In this document: positions 46,566 through 56,422 of the stretch, in pieces | How positions within the stretch are numbered: the first letter of the stretch is position 1 | How the letters are laid out: every line of letters starts with the position of its first letter | Assembly: GCA_021815365.1 (NCBI GenBank) | Contig: JAKAGZ010000006.1 | Coordinates: forward strand, 22,919 to 86,918 | DNA length: 64,000 nucleotides | DNA from: Bacteroidota bacterium | GTDB lineage: Bacteria; Bacteroidota; Ignavibacteria; Ignavibacteriales; Ignavibacteriaceae | Direction of reading: 5' to 3' | Notes under the pieces: generated by a model | Told to the model about the DNA's origin: nothing | Seen by the model: the letters and a program-made list of their open reading frames with translations, nothing else | Database searches by the model: none | Made by a program: the position numbers and the translations under genes

Positions 46566-47365
46566 GAAGAAATAAAGCAGCCCTCTTGTTTTTGTTATTT
46601 ATGATTTCTTTTTCCAGCGGTAAAATTATTTTTCCTCAGGACAAAGATGATTTCAGAACTATAGTTAACAATGCTTTTAAAGTAGGAGAGAAACTCACTT
46701 TTGATCTGAAGTATGGTTTTGTTACAGCAGGCGTTTCTGTGATGCAGATAAGGGATTTAAGAAAAATTTTTGGAAGAGAGACTTATCATATCACTTTTGA
46801 AGTTAACTCGGTTCCGAGCTTTGACTGGATATATAAAGTCCGCGACAGGTATGAAACGTATATAGATACACAGGGTATCTTTCCATGGAGATTTGAACAG
46901 CATATCCGGGAAGGTAGTTATTCGAGGGATTTTTCCGCATTCTTCGATCAGAAAAGGATGAAAGCAAAAACAAGCGAGGGTACTTATGACATTCCAAGAT
47001 ATGTAAATGATATTGTGTCGGCATTCTATCTTGCAAGAACTTTTGACTACTCTAAAATGAAAGCAGGGGAGTTAATCCATCTGCAGAATTTTTACAATCA
47101 TAAATATTATGATCTTGATATTAAGTATATCGGCAAGGAGGTGGTGGAAGCTCCGGCAGGTAAGTTCAATTGTATAATAGTTGAACCTATAATCAAGAGA
47201 GGAGAGCTTTTCAAAAGCGAGGGTAGTATATATGTGTGGCTTTCAGATGATGTTTTAAAAATTCCGGTGAGAGTAAAAACAAAAATAGTTGTCGGCTCTG
47301 TTGATGCTTACCTGAGCTCTTATCAGGGTCTTGCTGGCAAACCTGCAGCAAAAATTTCTGATTAA
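46562..47365 (+). CDS. DUF3108 family exported protein
   Basis: A 267-residue protein with a signal peptide (to IFPQ) and a DUF3108 beta-sandwich (GEKLTFDLKYGFVTAGVSVM, then YEVRDRYETYID-like region, and a DDVLKIPVRVKTKIVVGSVD end). The function is not known; family members are periplasmic or outer-membrane associated. The gene overlaps the GT9 gene by 4 nt, which suggests an envelope role. Confidence 0.85.
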   Translation: MRRNKAALLFLLFMISFSSGKIIFPQDKDDFRTIVNNAFKVGEKLTFDLKYGFVTAGVSVMQIRDLRKIFGRETYHITFEVNSVPSFDWIYKVRDRYETYIDTQGIFPWRFEQHIREGSYSRDFSAFFDQKRMKAKTSEGTYDIPRYVNDIVSAFYLARTFDYSKMKAGELIHLQNFYNHKYYDLDIKYIGKEVVEAPAGKFNCIIVEPIIKRGELFKSEGSIYVWLSDDVLKIPVRVKTKIVVGSVDAYLSSYQGLAGKPAAKISD

Positions 47366-47450
47366 CTTTCTTAAGGAACTGATTGTTTGCTACAGAATTT
47401 TTTTAAGGCTAAGTTGATGAGCAGAATTATTCAATAAATATAAACCGGCA

Positions 47451-48431
47451 ATGACTGAAAATTTTCAAAATAATGATCAGGAACAAGGACCTGAGGATCC
47501 AAATGAAGGATCAAAAAGTTTCTCTTCAGAAAGCAATTTACATCAGCTCCATCCGGCAATATCACCTTTAGCAGCAGCTTTCATTGGATTGTTTGGCGGA
47601 TTTTTCCTCTACCAGATAGTTGGAGGTGTTTTAACTCTTTTGATTTTTGGGCTTGATATTGAAAAAGCTCCTGTAAATAGTTTCAGGTTAATGACTATGG
47701 CGGGGCAGGTCCTGTTTATTCTTTTGCCTGCTTTGTTATTTTCAAAATGGTTTTATGAAGATGTAACGACAGTTATCAGGTTCAAACCGGCAAGGTGGAA
47801 AGAGATCGGGCTGTTTGTGCTTGGCATAGTTGTCTTAACGCCGCTGCTCGAAAATTTTCTAGTTATACAAAATTATTTCATTAATAAATTAGCTTCGTCT
47901 TCCCCCGTTATAAACTCAGCAAAAAATTTTTTTGATACCCTGAATGATAAAGTTGAATCAACTTATTCAAATCTGCTCACATCACATTCAATTCCGGAAG
48001 GGCTTCTTGTTATACTGGTAGTTGCTGCTGTGCCTGCTGTATGCGAAGAAACTATGTTTCGCGGATTTATACAGAGGAGCTTCGAATTAAAGCTAAGACC
48101 TTTTTGGGCTATACTTATTACATCAGTTTTCTTCGGAAGTTATCACTTTAATCCCTACGGATTAATTCCTCTTATAGCGCTTGGTTTTTATTTTGGCTTT
48201 GCAACCTATATGAGCGACTCAATTTTTGTTTCAATGTCGCTTCACTTTCTTAATAATTTTTCCGCGATCATTCTTTTTTTTATTATGGGCAATGAACAAT
48301 TGCTTAGTTCTTCGCAGCAGAAAGATGTTAACCTGGAATCATCAATTATTATATTCATCTCACTGCTGGCGCTTTTTAGCGCTGTAATTTATCTGATAAT
48401 AAAGTATTATAGTGTAGAAAGAAATAAATAG
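47451..48431 (+). CDS. CPBP family intramembrane metalloprotease
   Basis: A 326-residue membrane protein with about eight helices and an acidic, disordered N-terminal 40 residues. The CPBP (Rce1-like) catalytic motifs are EETMFRG (EExxxR), GSYHFN and MSLHFLNN. It would cleave within the membrane, or in some relatives confer bacteriocin self-protection. It is followed 12 nt later by a DUF2007 gene. Confidence 0.9.
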   Translation: MTENFQNNDQEQGPEDPNEGSKSFSSESNLHQLHPAISPLAAAFIGLFGGFFLYQIVGGVLTLLIFGLDIEKAPVNSFRLMTMAGQVLFILLPALLFSKWFYEDVTTVIRFKPARWKEIGLFVLGIVVLTPLLENFLVIQNYFINKLASSSPVINSAKNFFDTLNDKVESTYSNLLTSHSIPEGLLVILVVAAVPAVCEETMFRGFIQRSFELKLRPFWAILITSVFFGSYHFNPYGLIPLIALGFYFGFATYMSDSIFVSMSLHFLNNFSAIILFFIMGNEQLLSSSQQKDVNLESSIIIFISLLALFSAVIYLIIKYYSVERNK

Positions 48432-48443
48432 AGTGGAGGAATT

Positions 48444-48800
48444 ATGCCTGTTTGTCCCAATTGTGAATATGAATATGTTGAAGGTGTAAAAATCTGCCCG
48501 GATTGCGGAGTTGCATTAATAGATAAATCAAAACTTCAGAAACCTGAAGAGCTTTCCGAAGAAGACTGGGAAGTGATTTATACTTCAACTAAAGAATATG
48601 AAGTTGAGATGATGAAAGATAACCTTGAAGGTGCAGGAATAGCTGCAGCTATTCTTTCCCAGAAAGACAGGAATTTTCCTGCGCCGGGTGATTTTTCGAT
48701 TGTTAAACTGCTAGTTAAGAAAGAGGATGCTAAAGAAGCTATGAATTATATTGAGGAAATTAAAAGTCACAATAATACCCGCACAGAAGAGCAGGAGTAA
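48444..48800 (+). CDS. zinc-ribbon plus DUF2007 protein
   Basis: A 118-residue cytoplasmic protein. An N-terminal zinc ribbon (CPNCEYEYVEGVKICPDC, CX2C...CX2C) is joined to a DUF2007 domain (WEVIYTSTKEYEVEMMKDNL). DUF2007 resembles a PII-like signal-transducing fold; its target is unknown. A strong GGAGGAATT ribosome binding site precedes the ATG. It is 2 nt before cdsA. Confidence 0.82.
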   Translation: MPVCPNCEYEYVEGVKICPDCGVALIDKSKLQKPEELSEEDWEVIYTSTKEYEVEMMKDNLEGAGIAAAILSQKDRNFPAPGDFSIVKLLVKKEDAKEAMNYIEEIKSHNNTRTEEQE

Positions 48801-48802
48801 AA

Positions 48803-49621
48803 TTGAACAACACTTCTACACGCATTCTTGTTTCAGTTTTTGCAATACCGCTGATTTTAATTCTCTGTTACGTGGGCAATATTTATTTTTTTCTCTTTGC
48901 TGCAGTAATAGCTCTTGTTTCTTTCTATGAGTTTTCTCAAATGGCAAAAAACAAAGGTGCGAATGTAAATCTTTCACTCGGTTTTTTTGCAGTTCTATTT
49001 TTGCTGCTCAACAGCTATTTACATTTTTTCGACAGCTATTCATCTGTGGTGTTAATCGTCTTTTTATCTGCTTTGATTGAACTTTTCAGGAATAAGTACT
49101 CAGCTATTATTAATATCGGTGCAACTTTGCTGGGCATATTTTATACGGGTATTTTCGGCGCATCGCTGATCGGCATAAGAGAATTCTATCCCCATATCGG
49201 GAGCCTTTATTTACAGGGAGGATATTTAATCATATCTGTTCTCTCAGCTATTTGGATCTGCGATTCAGCGGCTTACTTTGGTGGAGTCTCGTTAGGAAAG
49301 CATAAATTGTTTCCAAGAGTAAGCCCGCATAAAAGCTGGGAAGGCGCAGCTTTTGGTTTCCTCTTTGCAATTTTAACAATGATCATTGCTCATTTTATCG
49401 TACTGGATTTTCTTACATTGTTTGAATCCATTATCCTTGGCGTTATAGTCGGAATTATTGGTCAGACGGGGGACCTTGTTGAGTCGTTAATTAAACGCGA
49501 TGCTGATGTAAAAGATTCATCGGCATTAATACCCGGACACGGCGGATTTTTTGACAGGTTTGATTCGCTGCTTTTTTCAGCGCCGGTTATTTTGTTGTAC
49601 TTAAAATACTTTACAAGATAA
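48803..49621 (+). CDS. cdsA: phosphatidate cytidylyltransferase
   Basis: A 272-residue integral membrane enzyme that makes CDP-diacylglycerol from CTP and phosphatidate. The signature is near the C-terminus: SLIKRDADVKDSSALIPGHGG followed by FDRFDSLLFSAP, with the KSWEGA motif before it. The start is TTG at 48803, right after the DUF2007 stop. About eight helices are present. It is the main phospholipid-synthesis step in this run of envelope genes. Confidence 0.95.
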   Translation: MNNTSTRILVSVFAIPLILILCYVGNIYFFLFAAVIALVSFYEFSQMAKNKGANVNLSLGFFAVLFLLLNSYLHFFDSYSSVVLIVFLSALIELFRNKYSAIINIGATLLGIFYTGIFGASLIGIREFYPHIGSLYLQGGYLIISVLSAIWICDSAAYFGGVSLGKHKLFPRVSPHKSWEGAAFGFLFAILTMIIAHFIVLDFLTLFESIILGVIVGIIGQTGDLVESLIKRDADVKDSSALIPGHGGFFDRFDSLLFSAPVILLYLKYFTR

Positions 49622-49626
49622 TTTTT

Positions 49627-50952
49627 ATGAAATCGAAAGATAAAATAAGTGTAATTACGCTTGGGTGCTCAAAGAATACAGTTGATTCCGAAAGGCTGCT
49701 GAATCAACTGAAGGCAAATAAATTTGATCTTACTGACAAGCCTGATTATGCAAGTACAGTTATTATTAATACGTGCGGTTTTATTGAAGCAGCCAAACAG
49801 GAATCGCTTGATACAATATTGAATGCCATTGAACTAAAAAAGCAGGGCAGGCTGAAGAAGGTGATCGTTGCAGGTTGTCTTTCCGAACGGTATGTGCACG
49901 AACTCAGGAAAGAAATTCCTGATGTCGACGCATATTTTGGGGCGGAAAAATACGAGGGAATTTTGAACGAGCTTGGAGGCGAATTAAAAAAAGAATTATT
50001 AGGTGAAAGATTAATAACCACACCTTCTCACACGGCTTATTTAAAAATTTCAGAAGGATGTGACCACCCCTGCTCGTTTTGTGCAATTCCATTAATGCGC
50101 GGCAAACATAAATCAAAACCGATAGACGATCTGATCCGCGAAGCAGAATTTTTAGCTGCCAACAAGACCAAAGAGTTGATCCTCATTGCACAGGATACTA
50201 CAGATTACGGCAAGGATATATACGGCAAAAAAGTTCTTGCCGATTTATTAAACAAGCTTAGCGATATTGAAGGGATAGAATGGATAAGATTGATGTACAC
50301 CTACCCTTCACAATTTCCTGATGACGTAATTGAAGTGATAGCAGGTAATCCGAAAATTTGCAAGTATATTGATATTCCGCTTCAGCATATTTCTGATAAC
50401 GTACTTAAATCAATGCGAAGAGGCATTACCGGTAAAAGGATACGGGAGCTTTTGCATAAATTAAAAGAAAGAATTCCTGATATTACGCTTAGGACTACAT
50501 TTATTGTTGGCTATCCTAACGAAGGGGAAAAGGAATATGAGGAGCTTTGTGAATTCATAAAAGAAATTGAGTTTGACAGGGTCGGAACTTTTACCTTTTC
50601 TATAGAAGAGAATACCCCGAGTTTCATACTCGGAGACCCTGTTCCTGAAAAAATAAAGTTGAAAAGAAGGGATATTTTAATGGAGATTCAAAAAGACATT
50701 TCTTTTAGAAAAAATCAGAGCTTTATTAATAAGCGTTTAAACGTACTTGTTGAAAACATCGAGGAAGATTATTACATAGGTCGTTCATACAGAGATGCAC
50801 CTGAGGTTGATGGTGAAATTCTTATCAGTCGTAAAAACGATGAGGTTCTTCCAGGCAATTTTTATACAGCCGAAGTTTATGATAGTAACGAATACGACCT
50901 TTTTGCTAATTTTGTATTAAACGGGAGAGGAAAAAATGAAAGCAGCAATTAA
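49627..50952 (+). CDS. rimO: ribosomal protein S12 methylthiotransferase RimO
   Basis: A 441-residue radical-SAM enzyme that methylthiolates an aspartate in ribosomal protein S12. The N-terminal cluster has C14, C50 and C84; the radical-SAM triad is C145, C149 and C152 (SEGCDHPCSFC); a TRAM domain closes the protein. It is distinguished from MiaB by TLGCSKNTVDSE and SEGCDHPCSFCAIP. It overlaps the next gene by 17 nt. Confidence 0.96.
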   Translation: MKSKDKISVITLGCSKNTVDSERLLNQLKANKFDLTDKPDYASTVIINTCGFIEAAKQESLDTILNAIELKKQGRLKKVIVAGCLSERYVHELRKEIPDVDAYFGAEKYEGILNELGGELKKELLGERLITTPSHTAYLKISEGCDHPCSFCAIPLMRGKHKSKPIDDLIREAEFLAANKTKELILIAQDTTDYGKDIYGKKVLADLLNKLSDIEGIEWIRLMYTYPSQFPDDVIEVIAGNPKICKYIDIPLQHISDNVLKSMRRGITGKRIRELLHKLKERIPDITLRTTFIVGYPNEGEKEYEELCEFIKEIEFDRVGTFTFSIEENTPSFILGDPVPEKIKLKRRDILMEIQKDISFRKNQSFINKRLNVLVENIEEDYYIGRSYRDAPEVDGEILISRKNDEVLPGNFYTAEVYDSNEYDLFANFVLNGRGKNESSN

Positions 50953-52225
50953 ACTTTTTTTGGCAGGCTTCCTGCTTATTTGTTTTGCTTCTGGAGCGTT
51001 TGCACAGAACAATAACCGCAGGGGAACAGTTTCTGCCCAAAATAAATATTTTGTTGACATACTGGATTTTTATCACGGCAGCCCCGATTCAACACTGGTC
51101 AATATTTTTATCCAGGTTCCTTATAATGAAGTGAAGTTCTTCAAAACTGCAGATGGCTTTACAGCAAACTACGTGGTTACAATTTCAGTTTTCGATAATG
51201 ATAGAGAAAAACTGATCGCCGAAAAGCTGTGGAGTGAAAAAATCATATCACATAATTTTGATCAAACAACTTCTAAAACAAATTATAATATAAGTCTCAG
51301 AAGCTTTGTACTGAAACCCGCTAAATATTTTATAAGAACTTCTGTCGAAGATAAAAATTCAAATAACAGTTATGTAATAAGTAATCCTGTTGAAGTAAGG
51401 GAATTTTCTCCCCGGATGGACATAAGCGACATAATGCTTATAGCAAGTGAAACAAAAATAGACGGGAATAACAAAATAGTACCTAATGTTTCAAGAAATA
51501 TTGTGGCGAAGAAATCCGGTATCCCTATGTTTTATGAAATTAATACTTTAAGCAAAGGAAAATTTTTAATTAATTATATAATCAGTAACAAAGCCGAAAG
51601 GAGAGTCTCAAGCGATACAGTTAAGACGGATCTCGCCGCAGGAAGGAACCAGGTATTTTATACAATAAAGGACAGTACTCTTAATCTTGGAACTTATACA
51701 TTAACAGTTAAGGCAGAGAATCTTGATACGAAGGAAGATGCTAAAGTCAGCAGTAAATTTATTTCAAGATGGAGCGGGGTGCCGCAAAATGTAACTGATT
51801 TAGATAAGGCTATTGAGGAACTTATTTATATTGCCACTGACAAAGAGCTTGATTACATTAAAGATGCACCGAACAGGGAAGAAAAAATAAAACGTTTTGC
51901 TGAATTCTGGAGAAAGCGCGACCCAAACCCGAACGACGAAGAAAATCAGGCTTTCGATGAATACTATAGAAGGGTTGCTTATTCGAATGATCATTTTACT
52001 CATTATATCGAAGGCTGGAAGACTGATATGGGCATGGTTTATATTGTGCTTGGTCCGCCGGATAATATTGAACATCATCCGTTCGATCCTGATTCAAAAC
52101 CTTATGAGATATGGGACTATTATAACCTGAACAGAAGTTTTGGCTTTCTCGACACAACCGGCTTTGGAGATTACAGGTTGATGAATCCGCTTGACTTCGA
52201 TTACGTTCGCGGAAGAGTTAATTGA
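50936..52225 (+). CDS. GWxTD domain-containing exported protein
   Basis: A 429-residue exported protein. The signal peptide ends near ASGAFAQ. The C-terminal GWxTD domain is identified by IEGWKTDMGMVYIVLGPP and YEIWDYYN (about 370-410); the region before it is beta-rich. Members occur in FCB and Acidobacteria genomes next to envelope genes; the function is unknown. It starts within the last 17 nt of rimO. Confidence 0.88.
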   Translation: MKAAIKLFLAGFLLICFASGAFAQNNNRRGTVSAQNKYFVDILDFYHGSPDSTLVNIFIQVPYNEVKFFKTADGFTANYVVTISVFDNDREKLIAEKLWSEKIISHNFDQTTSKTNYNISLRSFVLKPAKYFIRTSVEDKNSNNSYVISNPVEVREFSPRMDISDIMLIASETKIDGNNKIVPNVSRNIVAKKSGIPMFYEINTLSKGKFLINYIISNKAERRVSSDTVKTDLAAGRNQVFYTIKDSTLNLGTYTLTVKAENLDTKEDAKVSSKFISRWSGVPQNVTDLDKAIEELIYIATDKELDYIKDAPNREEKIKRFAEFWRKRDPNPNDEENQAFDEYYRRVAYSNDHFTHYIEGWKTDMGMVYIVLGPPDNIEHHPFDPDSKPYEIWDYYNLNRSFGFLDTTGFGDYRLMNPLDFDYVRGRVN

Positions 52226-52262
52226 TCTGTTGAGGGTAATTTATTTCAAAATTTAATTTTGT

Positions 52263-53228
52263 ATGATACTGACTGTTACTATAAATCCGCTGCTCGAAAA
52301 AAGATATATATATAACAGAACATTAACAGAAGAATATGACAGAAGCTGGTCTGAAGAGTTAAGAGCAGGCGGTAAAGGAATAAATGTAAGCAGGCAGTTG
52401 AACAGGCTTGGACTAAAAAACATTGCCTTTACTTTTTTAGGCGGAAATGACGGGAAGATTTTAAGAGATCTGCTTTTCAGGGAAAAAATAAATTTTACTT
52501 TTATAAGAACAAATTCCGGAACACGGAACGCATCAGTAATCGTTGACAGATCAAATCAAACGATTACAACTTTGTTCGGAAGCAATTCTGTTATAACCGA
52601 AGAAGAAGCGGAAGAATTTAAAACAAAACTTGAAAAGATGATCCGGAATTGTGAAATGGTTATTTTTTCAGGAAGTTCTCCCTGTAAGGCTGCTGATACG
52701 ATTTTCCCTTTCGGTATTCAAACCGCCAACAGGTATGATAAAATTTCCATCTGCGATACTTATGGAGAACATCTCAGGGATTGTATTGACTCAGCACCCA
52801 CGATAATTCACAACAACGTGGAAGAAACGGAAAAATCTTTAAAATTAAAGCTGCAGACTGAAAAAGAAAAAACAGACTACCTGGATTTCTTATATTCAAA
52901 AAATGTTAAGCAGGCTTATCTGACGAATGGCGGCAGTGAATCTTTCTGCTCTAATTTTGATTATCATTTCAAAATTAATCCCCCAAAAATAAATTCTGTT
53001 GATTCTACTGGCAGCGGGGACAGCTTTGTAGCAGGAATTGCTTTTGGCTGGCATAATAACCTTACGTTTGAAGAAACGCTCACACTTGCCACGTCACTTG
53101 GCACTGCAAATTCAATTAGTCTCGAAACCTCAAATGTTGCTTTAACCGAAGCTGAAAAATTACGCTCTTCAATAGTGATTGAACCTGTCGGCAAAAAAAT
53201 GAAAACAGTAGATGTTACACCGAATTAA
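52263..53228 (+). CDS. PfkB family sugar-phosphate kinase (1-phosphofructokinase-like)
   Basis: A 321-residue ribokinase-fold kinase. The N-terminal ILTVTINPLLEKRYIYN and GGKGINVSRQLNRLG and the C-terminal catalytic DSTGSGDSFVAGIAFG identify the FruK/LacC subgroup. It would phosphorylate fructose-1-phosphate or tagatose-6-phosphate. No PTS genes are seen. It overlaps the following Omp85 gene by 17 nt, perhaps only for compactness. Confidence 0.9.
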   Translation: MILTVTINPLLEKRYIYNRTLTEEYDRSWSEELRAGGKGINVSRQLNRLGLKNIAFTFLGGNDGKILRDLLFREKINFTFIRTNSGTRNASVIVDRSNQTITTLFGSNSVITEEEAEEFKTKLEKMIRNCEMVIFSGSSPCKAADTIFPFGIQTANRYDKISICDTYGEHLRDCIDSAPTIIHNNVEETEKSLKLKLQTEKEKTDYLDFLYSKNVKQAYLTNGGSESFCSNFDYHFKINPPKINSVDSTGSGDSFVAGIAFGWHNNLTFEETLTLATSLGTANSISLETSNVALTEAEKLRSSIVIEPVGKKMKTVDVTPN

Positions 53229-55056
53229 ATATCTGTTCTCTTTTTTATTGTTTCCCCTCGCAATAATTTATCCACAAACAATCCGTAATATCGAGGTTAT
53301 CAGAATTGACCACTTCGTGGATGGAAGCTTTCCTGTCGCAGAGCCCGTCGGTCTCGGCAAACCGCCGAGGTCTGACGGACGATCAATTCTGATTAGTAAA
53401 AATGAGGTCATAAACTGGAGCGGGATATTTCCAGGACAAAAAATATATGATGGAATTATTGATTCGGTTAAATCAAGACTCGCTTTGCAGTTTGCAGATA
53501 TTGGCTACTTCCACAGTGATTTTGATGGTACAAGAATTATAGACCTGCCCGATTCACAATTCGTTGATTTGCTGGTATCCGTCCGCGAGAATGAGCCTAC
53601 TTATATTAACAATATAATTTTTACTAATGCTTCGGCAGCAGACTCGGTCAATGTGATTCCCAAATTTAATTTTTTGAAAGGACAAATTTTTACAAGCCGC
53701 GGCATTGAAGGAAGCATCTCTTCTGCATTAACTTATTTTGAAAATAACGGCAGCCCTTTTTCAAAAATTATTATTTCATCTATAAATTTTTTTACTGATC
53801 CTTCCGATAAAAAATATAAAGCTGATGTTACTTTTAGAATTGACAAAGGCAGAAAGAGTTCAATAGATAAAATAAAGCTCGAGGGAAATACAAAGACAAA
53901 AGATTACGTGGTACTGAGAGAGCTGCGTCTGAATAAAGACGAAAAATATTCACAAAAATTAATTGACGAACTGCCTTCAAGACTGAACAAGCTCGGATTT
54001 TTTGAACCCGTTAAAGTTCCTGATTATTACATTAATTCTCAGGATGAAGGTGTACTGATAGTACATCTGCAAGAAAAACAAACCAACAACTTCGATGGAA
54101 TTATAGGGTATATTCCCGGAAGCGGCACTAACACAGGAGGATATTTTACCGGGCTTGTAAATATCAGCCTCAGAAACTTATTCGGTACCGGCAGAGCAGC
54201 GGCGATCAGATGGCAAAAGCTTGATCAGTCTTCGCAGGAACTCGAATTGAAATATCTTGAACCATGGGTTTTGGGTTTACCTTTTAATATAAGCGGAGGC
54301 TTGTTTCAAAGAAAGCAGGATAGTACCTATGTTCAGCGCAGACTGAATATAGCACTGCAATATTTAGCGAATGAAGATATTTCTGCATCGCTTACACTTT
54401 CAACTGAATCTGTAATACCAAGCGACGCTGATACTTTATTCCTTACCGTGTATAATTCAAATTCTTTTTCAACAGGAATTAATTTTAAGCTAGATACGCG
54501 CGATGATCCATACTCGCCTACAAGAGGTATTCTGTTTATTAATTCTTATTCGTTCAGCAGAAAAACTATTAATGGTCCTAAAAAATTTTTTACTCCCGGT
54601 CTTAAAACAAATGTTGATCTGCAGAGAATTGAAATGGAGTTTAAGATTTTTTATCAGCCATTTCAGAGGCAGGTTGTTGCACTTGGATTGAATGGTAAGG
54701 AACTTCGCGGCTCTTTCTTTGAGCTGAGTGATCTTTTCAGACTTGGGGGCACTAACACTTTACGCGGCTATCGCGAGAATCAATTTTTAGGTTCACGGGT
54801 CCTGTGGTCAAATCTCGAATACAGATTTTTACTTACTCAAAGATCGTTCGCATTTTTATTTTTCGACACAGGTTATTTTTTAAGAAAAGAAGAACCTGAT
54901 TACAACATTCAAAAAAGCGAAGGCTTCAGGATTGGCTACGGACTGGGTATAAATCTTGAAACAAGCCTTGGTGTGATCGGTGTGAGTTTCGCACTCGCAA
55001 AAGGAGATACTTTCTCCGAAGGTAAAATTCATTTCGGAATAGTAAATGAATTTTAA
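53212..55056 (+). CDS. BamA/TamA family outer-membrane protein
   Basis: A 614-residue Omp85 protein. A signal peptide (to YPQT) is followed by POTRA-like domains (about 60-290; a clear one around KIKLEGNTKTKDYVVLRELR) and a C-terminal beta-barrel (about 290-614). The barrel has FRLGGTNTLRGYRENQF, an RGY motif equivalent of the VRGF loop, and a terminal strand ending VNEF. It inserts or translocates proteins or lipids at the outer membrane. It is shorter than BamA, so more likely TamA-like. Confidence 0.88.
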   Translation: MLHRIKYLFSFLLFPLAIIYPQTIRNIEVIRIDHFVDGSFPVAEPVGLGKPPRSDGRSILISKNEVINWSGIFPGQKIYDGIIDSVKSRLALQFADIGYFHSDFDGTRIIDLPDSQFVDLLVSVRENEPTYINNIIFTNASAADSVNVIPKFNFLKGQIFTSRGIEGSISSALTYFENNGSPFSKIIISSINFFTDPSDKKYKADVTFRIDKGRKSSIDKIKLEGNTKTKDYVVLRELRLNKDEKYSQKLIDELPSRLNKLGFFEPVKVPDYYINSQDEGVLIVHLQEKQTNNFDGIIGYIPGSGTNTGGYFTGLVNISLRNLFGTGRAAAIRWQKLDQSSQELELKYLEPWVLGLPFNISGGLFQRKQDSTYVQRRLNIALQYLANEDISASLTLSTESVIPSDADTLFLTVYNSNSFSTGINFKLDTRDDPYSPTRGILFINSYSFSRKTINGPKKFFTPGLKTNVDLQRIEMEFKIFYQPFQRQVVALGLNGKELRGSFFELSDLFRLGGTNTLRGYRENQFLGSRVLWSNLEYRFLLTQRSFAFLFFDTGYFLRKEEPDYNIQKSEGFRIGYGLGINLETSLGVIGVSFALAKGDTFSEGKIHFGIVNEF

Positions 55057-55138
55057 CTTCCTTTTTCTTGAGTTCCATCGTTGAATCCCTTTAAAACTTA
55101 ATAAAAATAAAGATTTTTAGGGAAAAATAATTACCCTA

Positions 55139-55177
55139 AAATATATGTTGTAACTTTAGATGTTATAACATATATTT
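55139..55177 (+). promoter_or_regulatory. promoter embedded in a near-perfect dyad (YceI-MarR operon)
   Basis: AAATATATGTTGTAAC (55139-55154) and GTTATAACATATATTT (55162-55177) are inverted copies with one mismatch in 16 and a 7-nt spacer. Within them lie TTGTAA (55148-55153) and TATATT (55171-55176) with 17-bp spacing, a plausible -35/-10. The right arm also contains the perfect palindrome ATGTTATAACAT. The layout suits repression by the MarR protein encoded last in the operon. Confidence 0.65.
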
Positions 55178-55214
55178 GAGTTGAAATTTATTAACTATAT
55201 GCAGGAGACAAAAA

Positions 55215-55754
55215 ATGAGTAATACAAATAATTGGTCACTCGACCCGGCACATTCAAAGGTACAATTTTCAGTCAGGCATCTTGTTATATCTGAAGTAGC
55301 CGGTGAGTTTAAGTCATTCAGATTAAATATTGAAAAACCCGATGATAGTCTCGAATCGGCAAAGGTAGAGTTAACGATTGATACCTCTTCAATCGATACC
55401 GGAATTGCAGACAGGGACAATCATTTAAAATCAGCAGATTTTTTTGAAGCGGAAAAATTTCCGGAGATCAGATTTAAAAGTACTGAAATAAAAAAAGTCG
55501 ATGACGAGAATTACAAAATGAAAGGTGCATTAACGATTAAAGATGTCACAAAGCCAATCGAACTTGATGTGAACTTCGGGGGACAAATTGTAGATCCGTG
55601 GGGAAATTACAGAGCCGGCTATAGAATACAGGGCAGCCTTAACAGGTTTGATTTCAATTTAAACTGGAACAACTTGATTGAAACCGGTGGCGCCGTTGTC
55701 GGCAAAACTGTAAAAATCAATTCGGATATAGAAATATTTAAACCTAAACAATAA
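55215..55754 (+). CDS. YceI family protein, no signal peptide
   Basis: A 179-residue lipocalin-like YceI protein (NNWSLDPAHSKVQFSVRHLV, RDNHLKSADFFEAEKFPEI, RFDFNLNWNNLIETGGAVVG). YceI barrels bind polyisoprenoids or amphiphilic compounds. Unlike its paralogue immediately downstream it has no signal peptide, so it is probably cytoplasmic. AGGAG lies 11 nt before the start. It is the first gene of a five-gene operon behind the dyad promoter at 55139-55177. Confidence 0.95.
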   Translation: MSNTNNWSLDPAHSKVQFSVRHLVISEVAGEFKSFRLNIEKPDDSLESAKVELTIDTSSIDTGIADRDNHLKSADFFEAEKFPEIRFKSTEIKKVDDENYKMKGALTIKDVTKPIELDVNFGGQIVDPWGNYRAGYRIQGSLNRFDFNLNWNNLIETGGAVVGKTVKINSDIEIFKPKQ

Positions 55755-55772
55755 TTAAAGGATAAACTAAAA

Positions 55773-56369
55773 ATGAAAAAGTTAATTTTAGCAATAATAG
55801 TGCTGGTGTCTGTATCAATTTATTCACAAGCTCAGACAACGACCTGGAAGATTGACCCCGTGCACAGCTCAATTCAGTTTACTGTAAGTCATTTAGTTAT
55901 TTCAAAAGTTACAGGGAACTTCAAGAATTTTAACGGCATACTAAAAACAAACAATGACGATTTTACTGATCCGGACATTGAGATTAATATTGATGTTAAC
56001 AGCATAAATACAGAAAACGAGAAAAGAGATAATCATTTGAGATCACAGGATTTCTTTTACACAGAGAAATATCCGCAGATAGTTTTCAAAAGTACATCGT
56101 TCAAGAAAATAAGTGAAAATAAATATAAGCTGACTGGTGATCTTACTATGAGAGGTGTTACCAGATCTATTGATCTTGATGTTGTGTATAACGGGACTGT
56201 AAAAGACCCGTGGGGGAACCAGAGAGCAGGGTTCAGTATTTCAGGAAGTGTAAACAGGTTTGACTATAACTTAAAATGGAATTCACTTATGGAAGCTGGT
56301 GGTGCCGTAGTAGGTAAGACCGTAGATATTTTATGTAATGTGGAAATGGTTAAACAAAATAAAAATTAA
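55773..56369 (+). CDS. YceI family protein with signal peptide
   Basis: A 198-residue YceI protein, paralogous to the one before it (WKIDPVHSSIQFTVSHLVIS, KRDNHLRSQDFFYTEKYPQI, NRFDYNLKWNSLMEAGGAVV). It carries a signal peptide (MKKLILAIIVLVSVSIYSQA), so it should work in the periplasm. The two probably arose by tandem duplication and then took different cell compartments. It lies 18 nt after the first copy. Confidence 0.95.
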   Translation: MKKLILAIIVLVSVSIYSQAQTTTWKIDPVHSSIQFTVSHLVISKVTGNFKNFNGILKTNNDDFTDPDIEINIDVNSINTENEKRDNHLRSQDFFYTEKYPQIVFKSTSFKKISENKYKLTGDLTMRGVTRSIDLDVVYNGTVKDPWGNQRAGFSISGSVNRFDYNLKWNSLMEAGGAVVGKTVDILCNVEMVKQNKN

Positions 56370-56422
56370 TAGTAAGAAGTGATGATTTTTTTAAAGACAG
56401 TATTTTTAAGAAAGAGAAAATT

